From assembly GCF_002799155.1 (NCBI RefSeq), contig NZ_NERD01000002.1:2480001-2544000 (forward strand): DNA of 64,000 bases, in the 5' to 3' direction. Of the stretch, positions 23,658 to 31,035 are shown one piece after another (the first letter of the stretch is position 1; every line of letters begins with the position of its first letter). A model generated the notes under the pieces. It ran no database searches. It was given only the letters and a program-made list of their open reading frames with translations, and had not been told where the DNA came from. The translations under genes were made by a program, and so were the position numbers. This DNA comes from Stenotrophomonas maltophilia (GTDB lineage: Bacteria > Pseudomonadota > Gammaproteobacteria > Xanthomonadales > Xanthomonadaceae).

Positions 23658-24149
23658 ATGCGCATACTTCAAGCTGTTGATGCTTTGCCGCTCCCATCAG
23701 GCAGCGCCGCCCGCGAAAGCCGGTCATCCCCGGCCCCCACCCTCGTCATCGCCGATGCAAACCCCTGGATCCGACGCGAACTGATACACGGCGCCCTCCC
23801 CTACCTGGGCGGCAAAGCCCTCGGCGAAGCACGCTCGCCCGCAGAGGTTCTGACCCAGATCGCCAGCCCGCGATGCAAGGCACTGATCATCGATCCCTGC
23901 ATGCCGACTGTGGGCCAGGTTGACGGCATGCCACTGCTGCGCCGCATCTGCTGCCTGCGCAGGGATCTGCTCATCCTCGTCCTGGCTCTACAACCCTTGC
24001 GCGTATTGCAGGATCGTGCCCTGCCGGCGCAGATCGGTCATGTCTATGCCAAGACGGTCAATCCATCGTGGCTGTGCCATTTCGTAAGCCAGGCAGTACG
24101 CGAGGGACCATCTGGCGTTACGCCACCGGCGCAGGATGCAGCCCGATAA
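23658..24149 (+). CDS. Stand-alone, partly degenerate receiver domain protein
   Basis: 163 aa with no output domain. A receiver fold can be traced from TLVIADANPWIRREL. One residue of the acidic pair is replaced (D33 A34 where D9 D10 stands in the 18930-19601 regulator). The acceptor Asp is kept at D79 (IIDPCMPTVG), the switch Thr/Ser is replaced near A110, and K132 is kept (VYAKT). The DPCMPTVGQVDG motif closely parallels DFSMPDVGRSDG of the LuxR-type regulator, so the two receivers look paralogous. It may act by protein-protein contact rather than as a normal phospho-relay output. It is coupled to prepilin 2 by a 5-bp gap and overlaps the convergent small gene at 24118 by 32 bp. Confidence 0.7.
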   Translation: MRILQAVDALPLPSGSAARESRSSPAPTLVIADANPWIRRELIHGALPYLGGKALGEARSPAEVLTQIASPRCKALIIDPCMPTVGQVDGMPLLRRICCLRRDLLILVLALQPLRVLQDRALPAQIGHVYAKTVNPSWLCHFVSQAVREGPSGVTPPAQDAAR

Positions 24150-24375
24150 CCGGCCCGGAGGCCATCGCCAACGCCTCGAAATGCACGGCATCCACGCTGT
24201 TGCCGAGCGCTTCCACGCGCACTGTGGTGCCCTGGCCGGTCCGGCGGTGGTGGGCGCTGGCCCGGCCAACCGCGGCATCGAACGCTGCGGCGCCTGTGTT
24301 GAATGCTTCAGCGACGCCCTCAGCCGGGTCCAACAGGGACCACTGCGCGGCATTGCACTTAACGGTAATGACCAT
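24118..24375 (-). CDS. Small protein, paralogue of the 17.9 kb gene
   Basis: 85 aa from ATG 24375 with AGAAGGAG upstream. The first 67 residues align with the product at 17867-18070 (M-V-I-T-V-x-C, QW, TGQ, VRVEA, V.AV), followed by an 18-residue tail. Both flank the GTPase/pilin region on the minus strand, which suggests an ancestral duplication around this locus. It resembles DUF2188-type small domains. Function unknown. Confidence 0.6.
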   Translation of the reverse strand: MVITVKCNAAQWSLLDPAEGVAEAFNTGAAAFDAAVGRASAHHRRTGQGTTVRVEALGNSVDAVHFEALAMASGPVIGLHPAPVA

Positions 24376-24539
24376 GGGACGCTCCTTCTGGGAAAGGCGC
24401 AGGGGCGCTTGACCCTCTGCTGATGCCGTCACCCTAGCCAGCCCATCAGGGTGGTCACATCAGATAAGTACGAAAAACCCGCGCCTGTCCGTCAGAACAC
24501 CACCCTCATCACATCCCTGAGTCCGTTTAGCCCGTTCAT

Positions 24540-24559
24540 TCCGTGATCCTTGTCACGGA
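24540..24559. promoter_or_regulatory. Palindrome in the 24.4-24.6 kb gap
   Basis: TCCGTGA-TCCTTG-TCACGGA is a perfect 7-bp inverted repeat, 47 bp upstream of the small membrane-protein ORF at 24606. TTGTCA within it could serve as a -35, but no matching -10 is clear. Confidence 0.35.
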
Positions 24560-24605
24560 GTCAGCCTGGCTTCACACTACCGTCATCAACAGGGGCCCCT
24601 TCCAC

Positions 24606-24710
24606 ATGCGCACCTTCTTCTCACAGCAGCGCTGGATGTTGCTGAAGTTCTATTTCGTGGCCAGCTATCTGATCCTGATCGAAGAACTGGTCCGCGCCGC
24701 CGTGCATTGA
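24606..24710 (+). CDS. Possible 34-aa membrane peptide
   Basis: ATG 24606 to TGA 24710 encodes 34 residues (MRTFFSQQRWMLLKFYFVAS...). The hydrophobic segment LLKFYFVASYLILIEEL could be one membrane helix. A weak GGGG purine stretch lies upstream. It fills an otherwise empty gap of about 390 bp and is read in the same direction as the following lipoprotein gene. Evidence is limited to reading frame, composition and location. Confidence 0.4.
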   Translation: MRTFFSQQRWMLLKFYFVASYLILIEELVRAAVH

Positions 24711-24769
24711 GCGCTTGCCGCTAGGGTATTTGCGACACAAACTGTCGCTTTAGGCACGGAGCCCGCCCG

Positions 24770-25057
24770 ATGAAAGCGCTACTTCTGATTCCCGCCCTGC
24801 TGGTGCTGTCCGCCTGTGCCAGCCCGGACAAGGCGGCGACCGCACGTGCCGATGCCAACGCGACGTCGACGGCCACGCCCGTGGTGGGGGGAGATCGCGA
24901 TGCGCATGGCTGCATTGGTTCGGCCGGCTACCAGTGGTGCGAGCACAGCCAGCGCTGCGAACGCCCGTGGGAACTGGCGCAGGCACAGGGCCTGGCCAAC
25001 ACCGCCGAGGCAATCGATGCGTACTGCGCCAAGCCGGCCAGCCCGGCGCGCAAGTGA
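24770..25057 (+). CDS. Small cysteine-containing lipoprotein
   Basis: 95 aa with lipobox LSAC (LLLIPALLVLSAC), so lipid-anchored. After a flexible Ala/Thr linker comes a compact domain with C-x(n)-C spacing: HGCIGSAGYQWCE, RCERPWELA and AYC. The GYxWCE...CxRPWELA pattern occurs in other small proteobacterial envelope proteins, but I cannot give a function. It lies 12 bp upstream of the DUF1653 gene on the same strand. Confidence 0.75.
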   Translation: MKALLLIPALLVLSACASPDKAATARADANATSTATPVVGGDRDAHGCIGSAGYQWCEHSQRCERPWELAQAQGLANTAEAIDAYCAKPASPARK

Positions 25058-25069
25058 GCACGCTCCGTC

Positions 25070-25303
25070 GTGGCTGAGCTGAGTCCCCTGCCCGACCTCG
25101 CCCGTGGCCGATATCGCCACTTCAAGGGCGGCGAGTACGAAGTAATCGACGTCGTCCGCAGCAGCGAGACCCTCGAACCGCTGGTTCTGTATCGCGCCCT
25201 GTATGGCGAAGGCGGCCTGTGGGTACGCCCCTACCCGATGTTCATCGAACAGGTGCCCGGCGAGCACGGCCCACAGCCACGCTTCGCACGCATCGACGGT
25301 TGA
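25070..25303 (+). CDS. DUF1653 domain protein
   Basis: 77 aa, GTG start at 25070. The whole protein is the DUF1653 domain: GRYRHFKGGEYEVIDVVR, then LVLYRALYGEGGLWVRPYPMF and a final FARI. The domain is common, often alone, and has no established activity to my knowledge. The start fits because the domain begins at about residue 10. Confidence 0.88.
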   Translation: MAELSPLPDLARGRYRHFKGGEYEVIDVVRSSETLEPLVLYRALYGEGGLWVRPYPMFIEQVPGEHGPQPRFARIDG

Positions 25304-25390
25304 ATCCATGCTGCCGGCCCGGGTCGGCAGCCACGGCGCGGCGGCACGCCTGCGCTACAATCGTACCGTCCAGTCGGTTTCTTCCCGCCC

Positions 25391-25960
25391 ATGTCCGCAT
25401 CCCCTTCCCGTTCGCGCCGCAAGGCGCCCGACAGCGTGCGCCAGTCACTGCTGCAGGCCACCATCACAGTGATCGGCCAGCATGGACTGGCGGCACTGAC
25501 CGTACAGGATGTCGCGCGCGCGGCCGGGGTCAGCAAAGGCGCGCTGTTCCACCATTTCAGCAGCAAGCAGGTGCTGGTCGATGAAGCCATCGCCACACTC
25601 ATCGGCGACTTCGAAGCGCAGGTGCGCAGCCTGATGGAAGGCAGCGAGCGCTACGCCTGCTTCAGCCGCGCCTACGTGCGCGCCAACTTCGATCACCTGC
25701 TGCAGCAGGAGCGGGTCAACGACATCGGCCTGACCCTGGGCAACATGCTCGAACCTGCCCTGCTTGCCCAATGGGGTGCATGGCTGCGACGCATGCTGGC
25801 CGAATTCCCGGATGAGGCCTCCGATCCCCGCCTGTATGCGGCGCGCTGCGTGGCCGACGGCTATTGGGCAACCGCCTACGGTCGTCCGTTGGATGAAGAA
25901 GAACGCCTCAATGCACTGGCCATGGTCGAGCAGGCCCTGAAACTGTGCGACCCGCAGTGA
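25391..25960 (+). CDS. TetR-family transcriptional regulator
   Basis: 189 aa. The N-terminal DNA-binding domain has the typical helix-turn-helix TVQDVARAAGVSKGALFHHFSSK. The C-terminal domain (residues 70-189) is helical ligand-binding and dimerisation sequence. The SMR efflux gene starts 13 bp downstream on the same strand, so the pair is probably an operon in which this protein represses the pump until a toxic cation binds. The operator was not identified. Confidence 0.92.
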   Translation: MSASPSRSRRKAPDSVRQSLLQATITVIGQHGLAALTVQDVARAAGVSKGALFHHFSSKQVLVDEAIATLIGDFEAQVRSLMEGSERYACFSRAYVRANFDHLLQQERVNDIGLTLGNMLEPALLAQWGAWLRRMLAEFPDEASDPRLYAARCVADGYWATAYGRPLDEEERLNALAMVEQALKLCDPQ

Positions 25961-25973
25961 GCTGGAGCCCGCA

Positions 25974-26306
25974 ATGAATCCCTACCTCTACCTTGCCGCC
26001 GCCATCGTGCTGGAAGTGATTGCCACGTCCCTGCTGAAGGCGTCCGACGGCATGACCCGGCTGGCGCCGACGCTGGGCGCGCTGGTCGGATATGGGCTGT
26101 GCTTCTACCTGCTGTCGGTCACCATGAAGTCGGTGCCGACCGGCATCGCCTATGCCATCTGGTCCGGCGTCGGCATCGTGCTGATCTCGCTGATCGGGCT
26201 GATCGTGTTCAAACAGCGCCTGGATGCACCGGCGTTGATCGGCATCGGCCTGATCTGCGCCGGCGTGCTGGTGATCAACCTGTTCTCGCGCAGCAGCGCA
26301 CACTGA
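25974..26306 (+). CDS. Small multidrug resistance transporter (EmrE/QacE type)
   Basis: 110 aa, four transmembrane helices, the exact SMR size. The essential membrane Glu is E14 (AAAIVLEVIATSLLK). Also present are the GIAYAIWSGVG motif of helix 3 and the tight loop before helix 4. It exports quaternary ammonium and other lipophilic cations in exchange for protons as an antiparallel dimer. It is co-transcribed with the TetR-type regulator upstream. The match is to the drug-exporting subgroup rather than the guanidinium subgroup, but this is by eye. Confidence 0.93.
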   Translation: MNPYLYLAAAIVLEVIATSLLKASDGMTRLAPTLGALVGYGLCFYLLSVTMKSVPTGIAYAIWSGVGIVLISLIGLIVFKQRLDAPALIGIGLICAGVLVINLFSRSSAH

Positions 26307-26328
26307 CTACGCTGCTGCGCGATCAGCG

Positions 26329-26502
26329 CTAGCTGACCTTCTTCGCTACGGTCATGCCGAGCAGGAACAGCACCACGGCGATGATGATGCCGGCCCAGAA
26401 CAGGAACTTGGCGATGCCGACGGCGGCACCGGCAATGCCGCCGAAGCCGAGCACGCCTGCAATGACGCCGATGATTGCGAAGATGATGGCCCACTTGATC
26501 AT
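26329..26502 (-). CDS. DUF1328 small membrane protein (YtjA type)
   Basis: 57 aa. ATG 26502 follows the purine-rich GGGGAAAGG with good spacing. Two hydrophobic helices, [19 protein letters not shown] and [16 protein letters not shown], frame a short [12 protein letters not shown] turn, the standard DUF1328 layout. Members are small inner-membrane proteins often induced by envelope or osmotic stress; no activity is established. It is convergent with the SMR gene. Confidence 0.85.
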   Translation of the reverse strand: MIKWAIIFAIIGVIAGVLGFGGIAGAAVGIAKFLFWAGIIIAVVLFLLGMTVAKKVS

Positions 26503-26596
26503 GTCAAACCTTTCCCCGCAGGGACTGCGTACTGGATGGTCAGGCTAGGCCGTGGCCGATGCGGCAGTCGTGAACAGGCCGCGTGCGCGGCGTGAA

Positions 26597-27247
26597 TCAG
26601 CGCGGACGGAAACGCAGCAGGGCAACCGCGAACACCAGGAACACGCTCCCCACCAGCCGTTCGAACCAGCGTCGCGCAAACGGCTTGGCCAGCCAACGGC
26701 GCAGGCCATGGCCTCCGGCGGCATACATCACGTACCAGAACAGTTCGCAGCCAGCGAAGGTGACCACCAGCACGCTGTACTGCAATGCCTGGCCACGCGA
26801 GGGGTCCACGAACTGCGGCAGGAACGCCGCCGCGAACAGCAGCAGCTTGGGATTGCTCAAGCCCACCAGGAGACCGCCGCGGAACACTGTTCCTGCGCCG
26901 AGCACCGGCGCGATCGGCAGAGCTGCGTCCACCACCATCGGCGGCGCCGGCCGGGTGCTGTCACGCCATGCCTTCAGGCCCAACCAGGCCAGATAGGCCA
27001 CGCCCAGATAGCGCAGCACCTCGAACAGCATCGGCGAGGAATGCAGCAGCGCACTCAAGCCGGCTGCGGAAGCCGCCAGCACCAGCAGCATCGCCAACAG
27101 GCAGCCAGCCATCGCCGGCACGCTGCCGCGGAATCCGAGCCCGACGCTGCGGCCAAGGATATGCAGCATGTTCGGCCCCGGCGTGCCACACAGAACGAAC
27201 ACCGTGGCGAGGAACCACCACCAGGTATGCAGGGCCATATCGGACAT
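26597..27247 (-). CDS. LysE/RhtB-family amino-acid exporter
   Basis: 216 aa with about six hydrophobic segments. The family signature near the N-terminus reads FVLCGTPGPNMLHILGRSVGLGFRGS, and the mid-protein motif GLLVGLSNPKLLLFAAAFLPQFV is also typical. These inner-membrane proteins export amino acids such as homoserine, threonine or lysine. It is monocistronic, starting at ATG 27247 (a second ATG three codons on is possible). Substrate unknown. Confidence 0.9.
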   Translation of the reverse strand: MSDMALHTWWWFLATVFVLCGTPGPNMLHILGRSVGLGFRGSVPAMAGCLLAMLLVLAASAAGLSALLHSSPMLFEVLRYLGVAYLAWLGLKAWRDSTRPAPPMVVDAALPIAPVLGAGTVFRGGLLVGLSNPKLLLFAAAFLPQFVDPSRGQALQYSVLVVTFAGCELFWYVMYAAGGHGLRRWLAKPFARRWFERLVGSVFLVFAVALLRFRPR

Positions 27248-27336
27248 CCACTTCAGAAGACCGCACCAGCATAGTGGCGGCCTGGCTGGTGCGGCACATA
27301 CAGCGCAGCATGGATGTGGTGGTTACAGTGGCAGGC

Positions 27337-27945
27337 TCAGGCCACGAGCGCGTCGCGCCGTGCCAGTACCTGGTCGATCAGGCCCCATTCGCGTGCCTGC
27401 TCGGCACTCATGAAACGATCGCGGTCCAGGGTCTGCTCGACCTCCTCGACACTGCGTCCGCAATGCTGCGCATACAGCCGGGTGATGCGCTGCTTTGTGC
27501 GCTGCATCTCCTCGGCGTGGATGAAGATGTCGGACGCCTGGCCCTGGACGCCCCCCAGCGGTTGGTGCACGTGCAGGCTCGCGTTGGCCAACGCCGCGCG
27601 GTGGCCAGGTTCGCCGGCCATCAGCAGGAACGAGCCCATCGAGCGCGCGGTGCCCATGCACAGGGTATGCACCGGAGCGGAGATGTATTGCATCGTGTCG
27701 TACATCGCCAGGCCGCTGGAGATCACCCCGCCCGGTGAGTTGATGTACAGATGGATCGGCTTTTCCGGGTTTTCCGATTCCAGGAACAACAGCTGCGCGC
27801 AGACCAGCGCCGACACGGTGTCATCGACTTCGCCGTTGAGGAAGATGATGCGTTCACGCAGGAGCCGCGAGTAGATGTCATAGGAGCGCTCGCCGCGCTC
27901 GCTGCGTTCCACCACCATCGGTACCAGCTGCATTCTGTCCCGCAT
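27337..27945 (-). CDS. ClpP-family protease subunit (stand-alone paralogue)
   Basis: 202 aa. The serine-protease triad is intact: S102 in [11 protein letters not shown]127 in LHVHQP and D176 in DRDRF. The N-terminus is unusual in having no obvious propeptide ([19 protein letters not shown]). Canonical clpP is normally next to clpX and tig, but here neither neighbour is present: LysE is on one side and an SRPBCC gene on the other. It is therefore probably a second ClpP that forms its own or mixed 14-mers, as in species with ClpP1/ClpP2. The partner ATPase is unknown. Confidence 0.9.
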   Translation of the reverse strand: MRDRMQLVPMVVERSERGERSYDIYSRLLRERIIFLNGEVDDTVSALVCAQLLFLESENPEKPIHLYINSPGGVISSGLAMYDTMQYISAPVHTLCMGTARSMGSFLLMAGEPGHRAALANASLHVHQPLGGVQGQASDIFIHAEEMQRTKQRITRLYAQHCGRSVEEVEQTLDRDRFMSAEQAREWGLIDQVLARRDALVA

Positions 27946-27982
27946 GTGCCTGCTCCCTGTAGTGTTCGATCCAGGCGCCGGC

Positions 27983-28333
27983 TCAAGCCGCGCGCATCAC
28001 CGTGCGATGGTCGTCGTTGGAGGCCGGCGGCATCAGCGCGCGCAGGTCGGTGAGCCGATGCACGATGGTCAGCACCGTTCCTCCACCCTCGTCCGCGCGC
28101 AGCCGGAAACACACCAGGCTGTGCAGATGTGGGGGATGCGCGTCTCGCAGGTGGAAACCCAGCTCCCGCCCCTGTTCGCACAGGCAGGGCTGCGGATCGG
28201 CAAGATCGGCCGCAGGCAACCAGCGCTCACGCAGCGCCGGATCGAACAGTGCGCGCCAGACCCGCTCCGGTGGCGCTGGCAGCCGCTGCTCCATCACCAA
28301 CGCCGGAACCGCTTCGTTCAGAACATCGTCCAT
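27983..28333 (-). CDS. SRPBCC (AHSA1-like) domain protein
   Basis: 116 aa. The START/AHSA1 signature is at the N-terminus: [27 protein letters not shown]; later strands end [11 protein letters not shown]. The ATG at 28333 overlaps the stop of the upstream ArsR gene as TGATG, so translation is coupled. ArsR plus AHSA1 pairs are common, and the SRPBCC protein is thought to bind a small hydrophobic ligand. It is somewhat short, lacking the C-terminal helix end of larger relatives. Confidence 0.88.
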   Translation of the reverse strand: MDDVLNEAVPALVMEQRLPAPPERVWRALFDPALRERWLPAADLADPQPCLCEQGRELGFHLRDAHPPHLHSLVCFRLRADEGGGTVLTIVHRLTDLRALMPPASNDDHRTVMRAA

Positions 28334-28644
28334 CAGTCCATCTCCTCCAGCAGGTTCTGCAGTGCGGACATCCGCGCCGGCCAATAGGCCCGGTAACGCT
28401 GCAACCAGCGGCCGATGTGGGCCAGCCCGCGCGGATCGACCTCGTAGTGGACGAAGCGGCCTTGACGCTGTTCGCTCACGAGCCCGGCATCGCGCAGCAC
28501 CGCCAGGTGCTGGGACATCGCGGACTGGCTGATCGCCATGCCCTCGCGCAGTGCACTGGCATGCTGCCCGCCATCGGCCAGCTTTTCGAAGATATGGCGG
28601 CGGGTGGGGTCGGCCAGCGCCTTGAACAGGGCGTTCTCGATCAT
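28333..28644 (-). CDS. ArsR-family metalloregulator-type repressor
   Basis: 103 aa. It starts MIENALFKALADPTRRHIFEKLADG, the standard ArsR opening. The winged helix is present (MAISQSAMSQHLAVLRDAGLV), and the wing ends GRFVHYEV. No CxC-type metal site is visible, so it may sense something other than a metal. It is the first gene of a two-gene operon with SRPBCC. A 24-bp palindrome lies immediately upstream of its start, fitting autorepression. Confidence 0.93.
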   Translation of the reverse strand: MIENALFKALADPTRRHIFEKLADGGQHASALREGMAISQSAMSQHLAVLRDAGLVSEQRQGRFVHYEVDPRGLAHIGRWLQRYRAYWPARMSALQNLLEEMD

Positions 28645-28649
28645 GGCCA

Positions 28650-28673
28650 ACACATTAGCAGTCGCTAATGTGT
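28650..28673. promoter_or_regulatory. Palindromic operator of the ArsR operon
   Basis: ACACATTAGC-AGTC-GCTAATGTGT is a perfect 10-bp inverted repeat 6 bp upstream of the ArsR start. Its size and location match ArsR operators. It could also affect the divergent aspartate racemase gene about 56 bp away. Confidence 0.7.
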
Positions 28674-28729
28674 AGTGCAACTCCCGTATCGGCTGTGCTG
28701 CAATGAGGGCTCCTGGCATGGAGCTGTGC

Positions 28730-29422
28730 ATGAAGACCCTTGGCCTGATCGGCGGCATGAGCTGGGAAAGCTCGGCCCAGTACTACCGTCTCATCAACGA
28801 GGACGTACGGCAGCGCCTGGGAGGCGCGCATTCGGCGCAACTGCTGCTGTGGTCGGTGGATTTCGCCGGCATCAAGCAGCTGCAGCATGACGGCGACTGG
28901 GCTGCACTGGGCGACCACATGGTTGACGCCGCACGGCGCCTGCAGGCCGGTGGCGCCGATCTGCTGCTGGTCTGCACCAACACCATGCACAAGCTGGCTG
29001 ACCGCATCGAGGCGGCCTGCCCACTGCCGCTGCTGCATATCGCCGACCCCACCGCCCAGGCCATCGTGCAGGCAGGCGCACGCAGGGTGGGCCTGCTCGG
29101 CACCGCCTTCACCATGGAACAGGACTTCTACCGCGGCCGGCTGCAGGATCGCTTCGGCCTGGAGGTACTGGTCCCCGATGCCGAAGATCGCCGCAGCGTG
29201 CACGACATCATCTACCAGGAACTGATCGCCGGCGTGGTCCGCGAGCGCTCACGACAGGTCTACGCCGACGTGATCGCACGCCTGGTCGAACGCGGCGCCG
29301 AAGCGATCATTCTCGGCTGCACCGAGATCATGCTGCTGGTACGCCCGGAGGACAGTGCAGTGCCGTTGTTCGATACCACTGCCCTGCATGCGCGGGCCGC
29401 GGTCGACGCGGCATTGGCCTGA
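28730..29422 (+). CDS. Aspartate/glutamate racemase family protein
   Basis: 230 aa. It begins MKTLGLIGGMSWESS, and both catalytic cysteine motifs are present: VCTNTMHK and LGCTEI. These enzymes racemise L- and D-aspartate or related amino acids without cofactor. GGAG 6 nt before ATG 28730 supports this start over the ATG at 28718. It is divergent from the ArsR operon, and the palindrome at 28650-28673 lies in the shared control region. Exact substrate uncertain. Confidence 0.9.
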   Translation: MKTLGLIGGMSWESSAQYYRLINEDVRQRLGGAHSAQLLLWSVDFAGIKQLQHDGDWAALGDHMVDAARRLQAGGADLLLVCTNTMHKLADRIEAACPLPLLHIADPTAQAIVQAGARRVGLLGTAFTMEQDFYRGRLQDRFGLEVLVPDAEDRRSVHDIIYQELIAGVVRERSRQVYADVIARLVERGAEAIILGCTEIMLLVRPEDSAVPLFDTTALHARAAVDAALA

Positions 29423-29446
29423 TCCTGCTTGCGACACGGCGCGGAA

Positions 29447-29842
29447 TCAGTCCGCGCCCTGCACTTCCAGCGCGGTGATCAGCCAGTCGACCACCGCCTG
29501 CGAATCACACAGGAAGAAGATGGCATCGCCGGAGCGCGCTTCGGTGAGCAGGCGATAGACGGTGATCGCCACCGCCGACTGGTTGGCGATGAACACTTCC
29601 GGGCTGCGTGGCCCTTCGCTATGGCCGGCAACCGCGTGCAGCGCCTTGCGTGCGGCCACGGTGGCGGCCGGGTCCGCGCTGCGGGTCAGTTCCGGCCCGC
29701 GCAGGCCCCAGGCGATGAACACATGCTTGCCCTTGAACGTGGTGTCCAGGACCCGCACCTCGGCGCCGCCTGCGTCGGCCGAGCGATGAATGACGGTACT
29801 GCTGATCAACGCAACCCCCTGTGGTCGTCGTGGTCCGCGCAT
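29447..29842 (-). CDS. Uncharacterised protein
   Basis: 131 aa from ATG 29842. In-frame TTG 29809, preceded by AGGGGG at correct spacing, is an equally good start and would give 120 aa; GGAGG directly abuts the ATG, which is too close. The sequence is alpha/beta, with motifs such as TVIHRSADAGGAEVRVLDTTF and a Lys-rich strand following. No signal peptide or known motif. It is convergent with the aspartate racemase gene. Confidence 0.55.
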   Translation of the reverse strand: MRGPRRPQGVALISSTVIHRSADAGGAEVRVLDTTFKGKHVFIAWGLRGPELTRSADPAATVAARKALHAVAGHSEGPRSPEVFIANQSAVAITVYRLLTEARSGDAIFFLCDSQAVVDWLITALEVQGAD

Positions 29843-30014
29843 CCTCCCCCACAGGCCGCCCGCACACCAGTGACGGCAGCTACAGGCTGCGCCGACAGGC
29901 GTGGAAGACATGTAAGAAGGTGTAAACCGATGCGATCGGATGTGCAGCGATGATACGGGATGTAAGCCTCTGCATGGGCCCGCGCGTACTACTAAATCCC
30001 TACTGAGCCACTTC

Positions 30015-30031
30015 CGGAACGATCCGTTCCG
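30015..30031. promoter_or_regulatory. Palindrome upstream of the second DUF3011 gene
   Basis: CGGAACG-ATC-CGTTCCG is a perfect 7-bp inverted repeat 53 bp before ATG 30084. It may be an operator. The surrounding 240-bp gap has two ATGTAAG direct repeats and no coding signal. Confidence 0.35.
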
Positions 30032-30083
30032 ACGGCCCCGGGCTGGGTCATTCTTGCGGCCCGTTCCCCTGCCGAGGCTCTCC

Positions 30084-30593
30084 ATGATCCATTGCCTGCA
30101 ACTTCCGTTTGCCGCCTCCACCCTCGCCCTGCTGCTGGCCACCAGCACCGTGGCCGCCCAGGCCTACGACACTGACCACATTCCAGCGCTGCGCTGCGAA
30201 TCCCAGTTCAACAAGACCGAGCAATGCCCCATCGAGGGCCCGATGCGCCTGGCCAGGCAACTGTCGGTCACCCGCTGCGTGGAGAACCAGAACTGGGGCC
30301 AGAGCCGGCGAATGTTGTGGGTGACCGACGGCTGTCGCGCCGAGTTCGTCGCCGACGGATATGGGCGCGGACGCTGGCCAGGGCGCGGCCGGGATCGCGA
30401 CGATGACGGCGAACGCCTGGTCTGCGAGTCCTACGAAAAGAAGGACAAGGAATGCCGTATCCGTGTGCGCCACGAGGTGCGCCTGGTCAAGCAGAAATCG
30501 GTGACGGCCTGCATCGAGGACCAGAACTGGGGCTGGGACCGACGCGGGATCTGGGTCAGCGACGGCTGCCGTGCCGAGTTCCGTGTGTACTGA
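30084..30593 (+). CDS. DUF3011 double-domain exported protein (paralogue)
   Basis: 169 aa. A signal peptide (AASTLALLLATSTVAAQA) is followed by two DUF3011 repeats joined by an Arg/Gly/Asp-rich linker. Each repeat has a CES...C start, a basic RLARQ or RLVKQ segment, C.E.QNWG, [LI]WV and GCRAEF. The layout equals that of the protein at 18245-18802, but the linkers differ completely, so the two are separate paralogues. Probably periplasmic with disulfides. No function is known to me. Confidence 0.85.
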   Translation: MIHCLQLPFAASTLALLLATSTVAAQAYDTDHIPALRCESQFNKTEQCPIEGPMRLARQLSVTRCVENQNWGQSRRMLWVTDGCRAEFVADGYGRGRWPGRGRDRDDDGERLVCESYEKKDKECRIRVRHEVRLVKQKSVTACIEDQNWGWDRRGIWVSDGCRAEFRVY

Positions 30594-30681
30594 CTGCCGA
30601 GCACGCGCTGGCTGCGGCGGGTAGGCATGCGTGCGGGACAGAGCCGATAGACTGTGGCCTGTACATGGCAGGGAGCGCGAC

Positions 30682-31035
30682 ATGGAACGATGGTATCTGG
30701 CGACGCTGTTGGCGTTGATCCTGCATCAGATCGACGCTGCGTTCTGGCAGGAATGGGCCATGTTCCATGTGCCCGGTGGCATCCAGGGCTTCCTGCTGTT
30801 CAACCTGCTTGCGATCGGCTTCGTGCTTTGGGGGTATCGCCAGACCCTGCTGGGCACATCGTCGGCGCGCGGCCATGCGCTGGTTTGTGGCGCACTCGGT
30901 ATTGGCACGGCGCTGATCCATCTGGCGTTTGCTCTGTTCGGTCGCGATGAATTCCACCTGCCGCTGTCGATCGCCGTCCTGCTCGCCTGCTTTGTGTCGG
31001 GCGGCGGCTTGTTGCTGCAGCTGCGCCCGCGATGA
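30682..31035 (+). CDS. Four-helix membrane protein, unknown
   Basis: 117 aa. GGGAG precedes ATG 30682. Four hydrophobic helices can be seen. The N-terminus reads MERWYLATLLALILHQIDAAFWQEW, and the His/Asp/Trp/Glu cluster HQIDAAFWQEW is a likely conserved site. It may belong to the DUF6713-type family, but I am not certain. The stop overlaps the start of the GNAT gene (ATGA at 31032), so the two are translationally coupled. Confidence 0.75.
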   Translation: MERWYLATLLALILHQIDAAFWQEWAMFHVPGGIQGFLLFNLLAIGFVLWGYRQTLLGTSSARGHALVCGALGIGTALIHLAFALFGRDEFHLPLSIAVLLACFVSGGGLLLQLRPR

